This document shows positions 1 through 6,233 of a stretch of DNA of 9,042 nt, piece by piece. The notes beneath the pieces are model-generated. The model ran no database searches. It saw nothing but the letters and a program-made list of their open reading frames with translations, and had not been told where the DNA came from. The DNA comes from Bacillota bacterium (GTDB taxonomy: Bacteria; Bacillota; Clostridia; Acetivibrionales; DSM-1351). The DNA is taken from the NCBI GenBank assembly GCA_023431385.1, contig JAEYWA010000009.1, positions 1-9,042 on the forward strand. Reading direction: 5' to 3'. The number at the start of each line of letters is the position of its first letter. The first letter of the stretch is position 1. A program made the translations under genes and the position numbers.

Positions 1-1500
1 GAAATGAGCTTTTCAAATATTGTAAACATGCTTGATCTTGCGGGAATTCCAATTCTGGCAGAGGAGAGAAATTTTGAGGCACCCTTTGTATGTGCTGGAG
101 GACCTTGTGCGTATAATCCAGAGCCACTGGCTAATATTGTAGACTTCTTCATGATGGGAGAAGGTGAAGAGATAATTAATGAGGTTATGGATGCATACAG
201 CAGATGGAAAGGGACTGGCAGACCAAGACAGGCCTTTCTAGAAGACATTGTTAGAATAGAAGGTATTTATGTACCGTCATTTTATGAGTTTACCTATAAT
301 GAGGATGGCACTATCAAAGAATTTATTCCTTTGAAGCCCCATTATCCTTTAAAAATAAAAAAGCGAATTATTAAGGATATGGACAAGGCATACTTCCCGG
401 AGAAAATAATTGTTCCTTATACGGATATAGTTCATGACAGAATAATGCTGGAAATATTCAGAGGGTGTACAAGAGGCTGCCGTTTTTGTCAGGCAGGCTT
501 TATTTACAGACCGGTGAGGGAGAAAAGCCCTGAAAGATTGCTGGAACTTGCACAGAAACTTGAGGAAAGCACCGGCTATGAGGAAATATCACTCACTTCC
601 CTTAGCACAAGTGATTATACAGGACTGGAACCGTTGACAACAGGACTTCTTGAAGATATGGAGGAAAGAAAGGTAAATTTATCCCTTCCTTCCTTGAGAA
701 TAGATTCCTTTTCACTGGATCTGATGGAAAAGGCACAAAAGGTCCGAAAGAGCGGACTTACTTTTGCTCCTGAGGCAGGCACGCAGAGATTGAGGGACGT
801 GATTAACAAAGGGGTTACAGAAGAGGACTTGCTGAAAGCTGTTACGCTGGCCTTTAACGGCGGTTGGAGTGGTGTAAAACTGTACTTCATGCTCGGTCTG
901 CCTACAGAAACACTTGAGGATGTAGAAGGTATAGCTGACCTGGCTTACAAGGTAGTTGACGTATATAGAAATGTTCCCAGAGAAAAGAGAGGAAAGAACC
1001 TAAATATTACCGTCAGCACAGCTACCTTTGTTCCAAAGGCCTTCACACCCTTCCAGTGGGAGCCCCAGGACAGCATAGAGAACGTACATCAGAAACAGAT
1101 GCACTTAAAGGACAAAATCCGTTCAAAGCAGATAACATATAATTATCATGAGAATAAACTGAGTTTTATGGAAGCTGTTTTTGCCCGTGGTGACAGAAGA
1201 GTATGCAAGGTTCTTATAAAAGCCTGGCAGATGGGTTGTAAATTTGATGGCTGGGGAGAGCATTTCAAGTACGAGGTTTGGATGAAGGCCTTTGAGGAAT
1301 GCGGTGTTGACCCGTATTTTTACGTTACCCGCAAGAGGGCTTACGAGGAGATTTTACCTTGGGATCATGTTGATGTGGGAGTAACCAAGAAATATCTTAT
1401 AAGTGAAAGTAAAAAAGCACAGGAAGGAAAGGTGACACCAAACTGCCGGGTTGACTGCGGCGGCTGTGGTGCCGCCAGCTTTAAAAGCGGAATTTGTTAA
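1..1500 (+). CDS. B12-binding domain radical SAM protein, TIGR03960-like (5' end missing)
   Basis: The reading frame is already open at base 1, so this is the C-terminal part (about 499 residues) of a protein that in this family is usually about 600 or more residues; the ATG at base 4 is internal. The first segment (GEGEEIINEV, GGPCAYNPEP) looks like the end of a cobalamin-binding domain. The radical SAM core follows, with the CxxxCxxC triad that binds the 4Fe-4S cluster in FRGCTRGCRFCQAG (Cys codons at 466, 478 and 487). The C-terminus has a second cysteine cluster (codons 1444, 1456, 1465 and 1495), a usual trait of the family. The substrate is unknown. Members of this family sit beside, or are fused to, the DUF2344 protein encoded next, which suggests the two act together. 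Family assignment is from recognised motifs; the reaction is not known to me. Confidence 0.88.
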   Translation, partial: EMSFSNIVNMLDLAGIPILAEERNFEAPFVCAGGPCAYNPEPLANIVDFFMMGEGEEIINEVMDAYSRWKGTGRPRQAFLEDIVRIEGIYVPSFYEFTYNEDGTIKEFIPLKPHYPLKIKKRIIKDMDKAYFPEKIIVPYTDIVHDRIMLEIFRGCTRGCRFCQAGFIYRPVREKSPERLLELAQKLEESTGYEEISLTSLSTSDYTGLEPLTTGLLEDMEERKVNLSLPSLRIDSFSLDLMEKAQKVRKSGLTFAPEAGTQRLRDVINKGVTEEDLLKAVTLAFNGGWSGVKLYFMLGLPTETLEDVEGIADLAYKVVDVYRNVPREKRGKNLNITVSTATFVPKAFTPFQWEPQDSIENVHQKQMHLKDKIRSKQITYNYHENKLSFMEAVFARGDRRVCKVLIKAWQMGCKFDGWGEHFKYEVWMKAFEECGVDPYFYVTRKRAYEEILPWDHVDVGVTKKYLISESKKAQEGKVTPNCRVDCGGCGAASFKSGIC

Positions 1501-1551
1501 GAATTATATAAATGCAATTATTTGTGACCTGCATGTCGGAGCATGCGGTTT

Positions 1552-1566
1552 GGGAGGTTTAAATTG
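1552..1566 (+). promoter_or_regulatory. Shine-Dalgarno site and TTG start of the DUF2344 gene
   Basis: GGGAGG at 1552-1557 is followed by a 6-base spacer and TTG at 1564-1566. This decides the start against the upstream ATG at 1543, which has only GGAG directly abutting it. Confidence 0.7.
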
Positions 1567-2274
1567 GTTAATATACGTGTAAAATTTAAACGTGGTGAAG
1601 AGGTTAAATTCATATCGCATTTGGATTTGATGAAGGTTTTTGAACGTGCAATAAGAAGAGCCAGACTACCAATTGCTTACTCTCAGGGCTTCAACCCCCA
1701 TCCGGGAATGGTATTTGGACTGCCCCTGAGTGTGGGAGTGACCAGCGATGCTGAATATGGTGATTTTGAAATTACTGATGACAGTCTTCCCATAAATGAT
1801 TTTATTGAAAGACTAAATGCCCAGCTTCCTGCAGGCCTGGAAGTAATGGCTGCAAAGCCGAGAGAATCAAAGCAAAATATAATGGCTACCATTGCAGCCT
1901 CAGAATATGTTGTGGTTGTGGGAACAGAGTTTGAATGCGATGAGAAAAGCCTTGAGAATAGTATAAAAAGATATCTTTCTCAAAAAGAAATAGTAGTAAA
2001 AAAGAAGACCAAGAGCGGAATAAAAGATACTGATATCAGGAGTATGATCTATGATTTAGACTTTGAACTTCAGCCCTTGGGAGATTTCAATATAATTAAG
2101 TTATCAATGTTGGTAAGTGCAGGAAGCAAAGCAAACCTCAAACCGGAGCTGCTTGTGGATTCCTTTTTTGAAATGCTTGGAGAAAGCTTTGAAATAGACC
2201 GGATTCATAGATCCAAATTGTTTGTTAAAGCTGGTGAGGAATTACTGGACCCTATGGATGGATCGGTTTTATAA
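1564..2274 (+). CDS. Radical SAM-linked protein, DUF2344 / TIGR03936 family
   Basis: Encodes 236 residues beginning VNIRVKFKRGEEVKFISHLD, with the family signatures FISHLDLM and YSQGFNPHP near the N-terminus. These match the DUF2344 domain, which is fused to the C-terminus of TIGR03960 radical SAM proteins in some bacteria and separate in others. The first start is placed at TTG 1564 because GGGAGG at 1552-1557 lies 6 bases upstream and the family normally starts close to the VxIRVKF strand. An in-frame ATG at 1543 would add seven residues but has no usable ribosome binding site. The gene lies 63 bases after the radical SAM gene with no terminator between, so the two are probably co-transcribed. 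The biochemical role is unknown; a helper or substrate-binding role for the radical SAM partner is inference from the fusions. Confidence 0.85.
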   Translation: MVNIRVKFKRGEEVKFISHLDLMKVFERAIRRARLPIAYSQGFNPHPGMVFGLPLSVGVTSDAEYGDFEITDDSLPINDFIERLNAQLPAGLEVMAAKPRESKQNIMATIAASEYVVVVGTEFECDEKSLENSIKRYLSQKEIVVKKKTKSGIKDTDIRSMIYDLDFELQPLGDFNIIKLSMLVSAGSKANLKPELLVDSFFEMLGESFEIDRIHRSKLFVKAGEELLDPMDGSVL

Positions 2275-2481
2275 CGAGGTAAAAGATGTCCCCCACTTCT
2301 ATAAGTGGCGGGTACCGATTAGGTTTTCAGGCGGCGAGCATATCCCGCCTCGTTGAAACGCAGCAATGGTAAGAAAATTTTTCTACAATCGAAAAATTTA
2401 CTTTGAACCGATGCGTTATAATGTATCTGCCACGGTTCGGATACATTTGAACTAAAAGCGCAGGATTACCTTGAACTGTGC
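2273..2481 (+). promoter_or_regulatory. Highly structured leader of the RNase E/G gene
   Basis: The 225 bases between the DUF2344 gene and the RNase gene contain no gene but many inverted repeats. They are: AACGAGG 2273-2279 with CCTCGTT 2348-2354; CCACTT 2293-2298 with AAGTGG 2303-2308 (CTAT loop); AGGCGG 2329-2334 with CCGCCT 2345-2350; GGCGGG 2307-2312 with CCCGCC 2344-2349; AAATTTTTC 2375-2383 with GAAAAATTT 2391-2399; AATGTATC 2420-2427 with GATACATT 2440-2447; and GCGCAG 2458-2463 with CTGTGC 2476-2481. A perfect -10 hexamer TATAAT is at 2417-2422 but lacks a good -35. Several pairings share strands and exclude each other. I do not recognise an Rfam family. RNase E in Escherichia coli autoregulates through its 5' leader; a similar role here is inference. 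Confidence 0.5.
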
Positions 2482-2499
2482 CGGAAATGGAGATTGTGA

Positions 2500-3975
2500 A
2501 TGATTAACGAGATAATTGTGGACGTCAATGTTGGCGAAATCAGAGTCGGAATTCTGGAAGACAAAGAGCTAGCCGAAATTCACATTGAAAGAACGAATCA
2601 TCAGGGACTCGTAGGTAATATATACAGGGGCAAAGTGAGCAGTGTACTGCCCGGTATGCAGGCAGCCTTTATTGATATAGGCTATGAAAAAAATGCATTT
2701 CTTTATGTGGGTGATGCCATACCTCAGAAGGAGTACTCTGATGATGAAATAGAAGTATATCGTGACTATACAGGTTATAATATAGCTGACCTACTTAAAG
2801 TCGGTCAGGAGATTACTGTTCAGGTTATTAAGGAGCCTATTGGTACAAAGGGGCCTAGAGTTTCAACCCATATTACTCTTCCGGGCCGAAATTTGGTTTT
2901 GCTTCCTAATGCCGATTATGTGGGCATTTCGAGAAGAATTGAAAATGACAATGAAAGGCAGAAACTAAAAAAGATAGCAGAAAATCTGAAGCCTGAAAAT
3001 ATGGGACTTATAGTTCGTACTGTATCCGAGGGCAAGGAAGAGGCTGATTTTGTTGAAGATGTCTCCTTTCTGACAAGACTCTGGTCCAAAATAAAGCAGT
3101 CGGAATGTAGCGGACCTGTTCCAAGATGTATTCACAGGGATATTAACCTGATATACAGGTCGGTCAGGGATTTGTTTACCTGGAATATTGATAAGTTTAT
3201 AATAAATGATGAAAAGGAATATTACAAAGTTCTTGAACTGGTTGAGATGATATCTCCGATACTAAAAAACCGTGTGGAACTATTTCAGAAGGACTACGCA
3301 ATTTTTGACTACTATCAGATCGAAACCAAAATTGAAAGAGCACTTGCTCGAAAAGTGTGGCTTAAATGCGGAGGCTATATAATAATTGATAAAACTGAAG
3401 CCCTTACAGTAATAGATGTCAATACAGGTAAGTTTGTTGGAAATAACAATCTGGAAGATACTGTTCTGATAACAAATATAGAGGCGTCAAAGGAAATAGC
3501 GAAGCAGTTGAGGTTAAGGGATATCGGAGGTATAGTAATAATTGACTTTATCGATATGAACGATCCTGAGCATCAGCAGATGGTTCTGGATTCACTGAGA
3601 CAGAGTCTTAAAAATGACAGGACAAAAACAATTGTACTTGGAATGACCGCCCTTGGTCTTGTTGAAATGACAAGAAAAAAAATCCGGCAGGAGCTTGCTA
3701 CAGTTATGAATTGTGATTGTCCATGCTGTGACGGTAATGGCAGGGTCTTTACTACCGATACCCATGCAATGAATATTCTTAGGGAAATACGGGAATATCT
3801 TAAAACAGCATCGGCAAAGGCAATAAAAGTTGAGGTACATACATCTGTGGCCCCAATAATTGAGAGTTATTCTGAAAAGCTCATACAGGAATACTCAAGT
3901 ATTCCTGGCTTAAGCATAAAAGTATGTCCGGTCAATGACTTGAAAGTGGGAGGACTTAGATTGGAAGCAAAATAA
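2500..3975 (+). CDS. rng: Ribonuclease E/G family endoribonuclease
   Basis: Encodes 491 residues, matching the length of RNase G (about 490) and lacking the long C-terminal degradosome scaffold of enterobacterial RNase E. An S1 RNA-binding domain occupies roughly residues 38-125 (GNIYRGKVSSVLPGMQAAFIDIG). The DNase I-like catalytic domain carries the metal-binding aspartates D306 in VIDVNTGKF and D349 in IIDFIDM; their 43-residue spacing equals that of D303 and D346 in E. coli RNase E. The zinc-link CPxC is present as CPCC at residues 407-410, within CDCPCCDGNG. Start ATG 2500 has TGGAG at 2488-2492. The enzyme is expected to cut 5'-monophosphorylated single-stranded RNA in rRNA and mRNA processing, in the cytoplasm. 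A strong terminator follows directly. The rng/rne distinction is by length only. Confidence 0.95.
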   Translation: MINEIIVDVNVGEIRVGILEDKELAEIHIERTNHQGLVGNIYRGKVSSVLPGMQAAFIDIGYEKNAFLYVGDAIPQKEYSDDEIEVYRDYTGYNIADLLKVGQEITVQVIKEPIGTKGPRVSTHITLPGRNLVLLPNADYVGISRRIENDNERQKLKKIAENLKPENMGLIVRTVSEGKEEADFVEDVSFLTRLWSKIKQSECSGPVPRCIHRDINLIYRSVRDLFTWNIDKFIINDEKEYYKVLELVEMISPILKNRVELFQKDYAIFDYYQIETKIERALARKVWLKCGGYIIIDKTEALTVIDVNTGKFVGNNNLEDTVLITNIEASKEIAKQLRLRDIGGIVIIDFIDMNDPEHQQMVLDSLRQSLKNDRTKTIVLGMTALGLVEMTRKKIRQELATVMNCDCPCCDGNGRVFTTDTHAMNILREIREYLKTASAKAIKVEVHTSVAPIIESYSEKLIQEYSSIPGLSIKVCPVNDLKVGGLRLEAK

Positions 3976-3989
3976 ATATTCAGGGTTAA

Positions 3990-4032
3990 AAAAAGCCGGG
4001 ATGCTAATTATTATGGCTGTTCCGGCTTTTTC
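3990..4032 (+). terminator. Intrinsic terminator after the RNase E/G gene
   Basis: AAAAAGCCGG at 3990-3999 pairs perfectly with CCGGCTTTTT at 4022-4031. Two further pairs inside (G-U and A-T) extend the stem to 12 bp around an 18-base loop. The T-run of the 3' arm acts for the + strand, and the A-run of the 5' arm would act on the - strand, so it may be bidirectional. Confidence 0.88.
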
Positions 4033-4046
4033 GGCTTGTGTATAGG

Positions 4047-4081
4047 CATGTAAATATCCTTGCATAGGATGTAAAAACATG
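4047..4081. repeat. Small nested inverted repeat
   Basis: CATGT 4047-4051 pairs with ACATG 4077-4081, enclosing ATCCT 4056-4060 paired with AGGAT 4066-4070. It lies between the RNase terminator and the broken reading frame. It is too short to assign; it may be a protein-binding dyad or chance in AT-rich DNA. Confidence 0.3.
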
Positions 4082-4345
4082 GTAACGTTGAATGAAAATG
4101 AGGACATGATCTCAAAGCCACTGAAACTTGGAATTATTATGACTCGGCATTTGGCTATTATCTCATAAAGAATTATTGGTGAATCTTTCACAATCGAGCA
4201 AAATGGATCTAAAGGTGGATATAGTATTGTTCAACTAAAAACAAGGATTGATGCTGCGGTGAGTAAGGGTTCTCTTCGGTGGTGGAGCAATTACCAGAAT
4301 AGATGGGAAATATATATTGACATGACCTTTAACGTCAAAGATTAA
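4079..4345 (+). pseudogene. Decayed small reading frame upstream of the beta-lactamase
   Basis: One frame runs from ATG 4079 to TAA 4343-4345, interrupted by TAA at 4166-4168. The downstream part (4169-4342) reads as coherent protein rich in Trp and Tyr, for example GSKGGYSIVQLKTRID and SLRWWSNYQNRWEIYIDM. In a neighbouring frame, 4117-4179 reads ATETWNYYDSAFGYYLIKNYW without its own start, which has the same aromatic character. This suggests that frameshifts broke an originally continuous gene of about 90 or more codons. I do not recognise the family. It ends 17 bases before the beta-lactamase start and is part of the same apparent insert between the RNase gene and the rplU operon. It could be non-coding, but the protein-like composition argues for a former gene. 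Confidence 0.35.
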
Positions 4346-4362
4346 AATTAAGGAGAGTACAA

Positions 4363-5292
4363 ATGAGAAAGTATAGTATATTTTTGATTACATTAGTTTT
4401 GTTAACATTTTATTTTGTGGGGTGTTCTAACGAGTTAGGGGGTACCGAAACTTCAGTGAATACTTCTATAGGCATTAAGGCAACTGAGAGCTCAGTGAAA
4501 AATGGTTCTGACGCCATTAAGGCAGCCGAGGGTTCATCGGAAAATGGTTCTGATGCCATTAAGGCAGCCGAGAGTTCAACAGAAAATGACTCTGAGGATA
4601 TTAAAGTGTCGGAGAACTTTTATAAAAGTGCTTCTGATACTTCCGACAGTGTGGAATTGACAAAGATAAATGATAATATTTGGGTACATACTACATACGC
4701 AGACTATAATGGAAGCAGGACTCCCTCAAATGGAGTTATAGCCCTTTCTTCGAAAGGATTAATCTTAATTGATACTCCGTGGAATAATGATCAGACGAAG
4801 GAACTGATAAAGCTGACGAAAAGTGTGTTTAATAAGGACATTGTACTAGCAGTTATAACTCACGCTCATGCAGATAGAATAGGTGGAATCGATACCTTGC
4901 TTGAGAATAAAATTGATGTAAGAAGTACAAAACTAACAGTAATAGAGGCAGAAAAATATGGATTTCAGAAACCGAAGCCTTCTCTGGATACCGAGCCCAA
5001 TATTAATTTTGGGAATATTAATTTGGAAGTATTTTACCCTGGAGAGGGTCATACCATTGATAATATAACGGTCTGGTTCCCTCAGTATAAGGTTCTTTTT
5101 GGAGGCTGCTTAATCAAGTCACTGGATACAAAGGATAAAGGAAATACTTCTGAAGCCAATACTGTAATGTGGCCAGCTTCGGTGGAGAAGGTTCTGGAAA
5201 AATACCCGGATGCTGAAGTAGTAATACCGGGACACGGAGAATGGGGCAATTTAGACCTTATAAGACATACGATAGATTTGGTTAATAAGTGA
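4363..5292 (+). CDS. Subclass B1 metallo-beta-lactamase, lipoprotein type
   Basis: Encodes 309 residues. Residues 1-20 are a lipoprotein signal peptide ending in the lipobox FVGC, with Cys21 the likely lipidated residue. Residues 22-97 are a Ser/Glu/Lys-rich linker with four 14-residue repeats (35-90). The enzyme domain follows. All B1 zinc ligands are visible: H167, H169 and D171 in THAHADRIGG, H230 in GEGHTIDN, C249 in FGGCLIKS, and H291 in IPGHGEWG. K252, the equivalent of the substrate-carboxylate-binding Lys224, and the GN of the Asn233 loop (K259-G260-N261) are also kept. It should therefore hydrolyse the beta-lactam ring on the outer face of the membrane. Start ATG has AAGGAG at 4350-4355, 7 bases away. 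The gene interrupts an otherwise translation-related cluster and follows a decayed frame, suggesting acquisition. Substrate range cannot be read from the sequence. Confidence 0.93.
   Translation: MRKYSIFLITLVLLTFYFVGCSNELGGTETSVNTSIGIKATESSVKNGSDAIKAAEGSSENGSDAIKAAESSTENDSEDIKVSENFYKSASDTSDSVELTKINDNIWVHTTYADYNGSRTPSNGVIALSSKGLILIDTPWNNDQTKELIKLTKSVFNKDIVLAVITHAHADRIGGIDTLLENKIDVRSTKLTVIEAEKYGFQKPKPSLDTEPNINFGNINLEVFYPGEGHTIDNITVWFPQYKVLFGGCLIKSLDTKDKGNTSEANTVMWPASVEKVLEKYPDAEVVIPGHGEWGNLDLIRHTIDLVNK
4465..4632 (+). repeat. Four 42-bp in-frame tandem repeats in the beta-lactamase linker
   Basis: Four consecutive 42-bp units (4465-4506, 4507-4548, 4549-4590, 4591-4632) encode 14-residue repeats of the pattern S-D-A-I-K-A-A-E-S-S-x-E-N-G. 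Units 2 and 3 are nearly identical at the DNA level (about 36 of 42 bases); units 1 and 4 have diverged. The result is a hydrophilic spacer between the lipidated Cys21 and the catalytic domain. Such repeats change copy number by slippage or recombination. Confidence 0.85.
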
Positions 5293-5404
5293 GCTGACCT
5301 GAATTAGTCAGTCGCCGTCAGGGGCAATTTAATAAGCCGCCGTAATGGATGATTTATGGCTTGTGTCAGCAGTGAGTCAGATAGAGAACTTGGAATTAAA
5401 GAGA
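5293..5404. other. Gene-free spacer between the beta-lactamase and the rplU promoter
   Basis: I see no gene here. There are weak inverted repeats (CTGAC 5294-5298 with GTCAG 5307-5311; AAGCC 5334-5338 with GGCTT 5358-5362) but no T-run, so no convincing intrinsic terminator follows the beta-lactamase gene. Some read-through into the rplU leader is possible. Confidence 0.5.
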
Positions 5405-5433
5405 TTGACAAGGGTTATGGGTTGTGCTAAAAT
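5405..5433 (+). promoter_or_regulatory. Strong sigma-A promoter of the rplU-prp-rpmA operon
   Basis: Consensus -35 TTGACA at 5405-5410, a 17-base spacer, and -10 TAAAAT at 5428-5433 with an extended -10 TG at 5425-5426. Transcription should start near 5440, giving a leader of about 130 bases before rplU. Confidence 0.9.
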
Positions 5434-5439
5434 ATATCG

Positions 5440-5571
5440 GTAGCCGCTCGGCCAAGGCTTCTAAATATAGTCTTTTTGAAGCAATTCAATGTGATTATTG
5501 CCTGTGATGAACTCAGATTATGTGTGTATACGTCATTCAGGTCGGCGAGACTGTTAGTAGGAGGTGTATCA
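5440..5571 (+). promoter_or_regulatory. Probable ribosomal protein L21 leader
   Basis: The transcript leader of rplU is about 130 bases long and gene-free. Hairpins include AGCC 5442-5445 with GGCT 5456-5459 and GCTTC 5457-5461 with GAAGC 5478-5482. These two share bases and so are alternatives. GCCG 5443-5446 could also pair with CGGC 5543-5546 near the ribosome binding site. Low-GC Gram-positives carry a known autoregulatory L21 leader at this position upstream of the L21-L27 operon. The assignment rests on position and length more than on a sequence match that I could verify. Confidence 0.55.
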
Positions 5572-5883
5572 ATGTACGCTATTATAATGACTGGTGGAAA
5601 ACAGTATAAAGTGCAGGAAGGCGATGTAGTTTTCTTAGAAAAACTCGCTGCTGAAGAAGGAGCCGCTGTTACTTTTGACAAGGTTCTTGCAGTTTCTAAG
5701 GACGGTAAGGTTTCTTTTGGAGCTCCAGTATTGGATGCTGCTACTGTTAGCGGTAAGGTTCTTGGCCATGGTAAGGGTGAAAAGATCATAGTTTTCAAAT
5801 ACAAGGCAAAGAAGAACTACAGAAACAAGCAGGGCCACAGACAGCCTTACACAAAAGTTCAGATTGAAAAGATTAACGCGTAA
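5572..5883 (+). CDS. rplU: 50S ribosomal protein L21
   Basis: Encodes 103 residues, the usual L21 length. The start YAIIMTGGKQYKVQEGD and the C-terminal KKNYRNKQGHRQPYTKV, which contacts 23S rRNA, are diagnostic. The frame stays open upstream to 5476, but ATG 5572 is chosen because AGGAGG at 5559-5564 lies 7 bases before it and the family starts with M-Y-A. It is the first gene of the rplU-prp-rpmA operon, behind a strong promoter and a long leader that probably gives feedback control. The product is a primary component of the large ribosomal subunit. prp follows after 13 bases. Confidence 0.97.
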   Translation: MYAIIMTGGKQYKVQEGDVVFLEKLAAEEGAAVTFDKVLAVSKDGKVSFGAPVLDAATVSGKVLGHGKGEKIIVFKYKAKKNYRNKQGHRQPYTKVQIEKINA

Positions 5884-5896
5884 GGGTTAATGATTA

Positions 5897-6229
5897 ATGG
5901 TTAATGTAAATATATGCAGGGATAAAGCAGGAAATATTAAAAGGTTCGTTGTTAAAGGACATGCAGGCTTCGCAAGAGAAGGCAGAGATATAGTATGTGC
6001 AGCAGTATCTGCTGTTGCCTATACAGCAGCCGGAGCTCTTGGAGACCTCATCGGTATCAAGGACTTTTTTGAAGAGAGACATGGCTTTATGACATGCTCG
6101 ATAGACGTTGATATTTCGCCTGAACTGAAGCACGATGCCGGAATAATAATGGCTACTGCTGAGATAGGGTTCAAACAGATAGAGCTTGCTTACCCCAAAC
6201 ATGTAAAGGTAATGGATGAGGAGGTGTAA
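5897..6229 (+). CDS. prp: Ribosomal-processing cysteine protease Prp (YsxB family)
   Basis: Encodes 110 residues. The segment KGHAGFAREGRDIVCAAVSA contains the catalytic pair His22 and Cys34, at the same residue numbers as in Staphylococcus aureus Prp, plus Asp31. Prp removes the short N-terminal extension of L27 found in Firmicutes and some relatives, which is essential where studied. The substrate gene rpmA is directly downstream and carries the extension. Start ATG 5897 has only a weak GGG at 5884-5886, so translation is probably coupled to rplU, whose stop is 13 bases upstream. The 3' end of this gene contains the Shine-Dalgarno site of rpmA. The small size and gene position between rplU and rpmA are typical. 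Confidence 0.95.
   Translation: MVNVNICRDKAGNIKRFVVKGHAGFAREGRDIVCAAVSAVAYTAAGALGDLIGIKDFFEERHGFMTCSIDVDISPELKHDAGIIMATAEIGFKQIELAYPKHVKVMDEEV
6219..6224 (+). promoter_or_regulatory. Shine-Dalgarno site of rpmA inside the end of prp
   Basis: AGGAGG at 6219-6224 lies within the last codons of prp, 9 bases before ATG 6234. It decides the rpmA start against the in-frame ATG at 6216, which would add six residues that no L27 has. Confidence 0.85.
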
Positions 6230-6233
6230 TCTC

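Noticed and set aside
2291..2354. c-di-GMP or other known riboswitch upstream of rng
   Set aside because: The piece GCGGGTACCGAT vaguely recalls the end of a GEMM motif, but the conserved first half and the overall helix order are absent.
3910..4191. Minus-strand frame across the rng 3' end and terminator
   Set aside because: It runs through the rng terminator hairpin and the rng C-terminus and lacks a ribosome binding site; it also covers the broken plus-strand frame.
4317..4345. TTGACA (4317-4322) as the -35 of a beta-lactamase promoter
   Set aside because: A -10 at usual spacing (GATTAA) is poor, and transcription would begin at the ribosome binding site, leaving almost no leader. The beta-lactamase promoter remains unidentified.
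5427..5804. Long minus-strand open frame over the rplU leader and start
   Set aside because: It overlaps the unmistakable L21 gene and a strong plus-strand promoter; the translation has no recognisable features.
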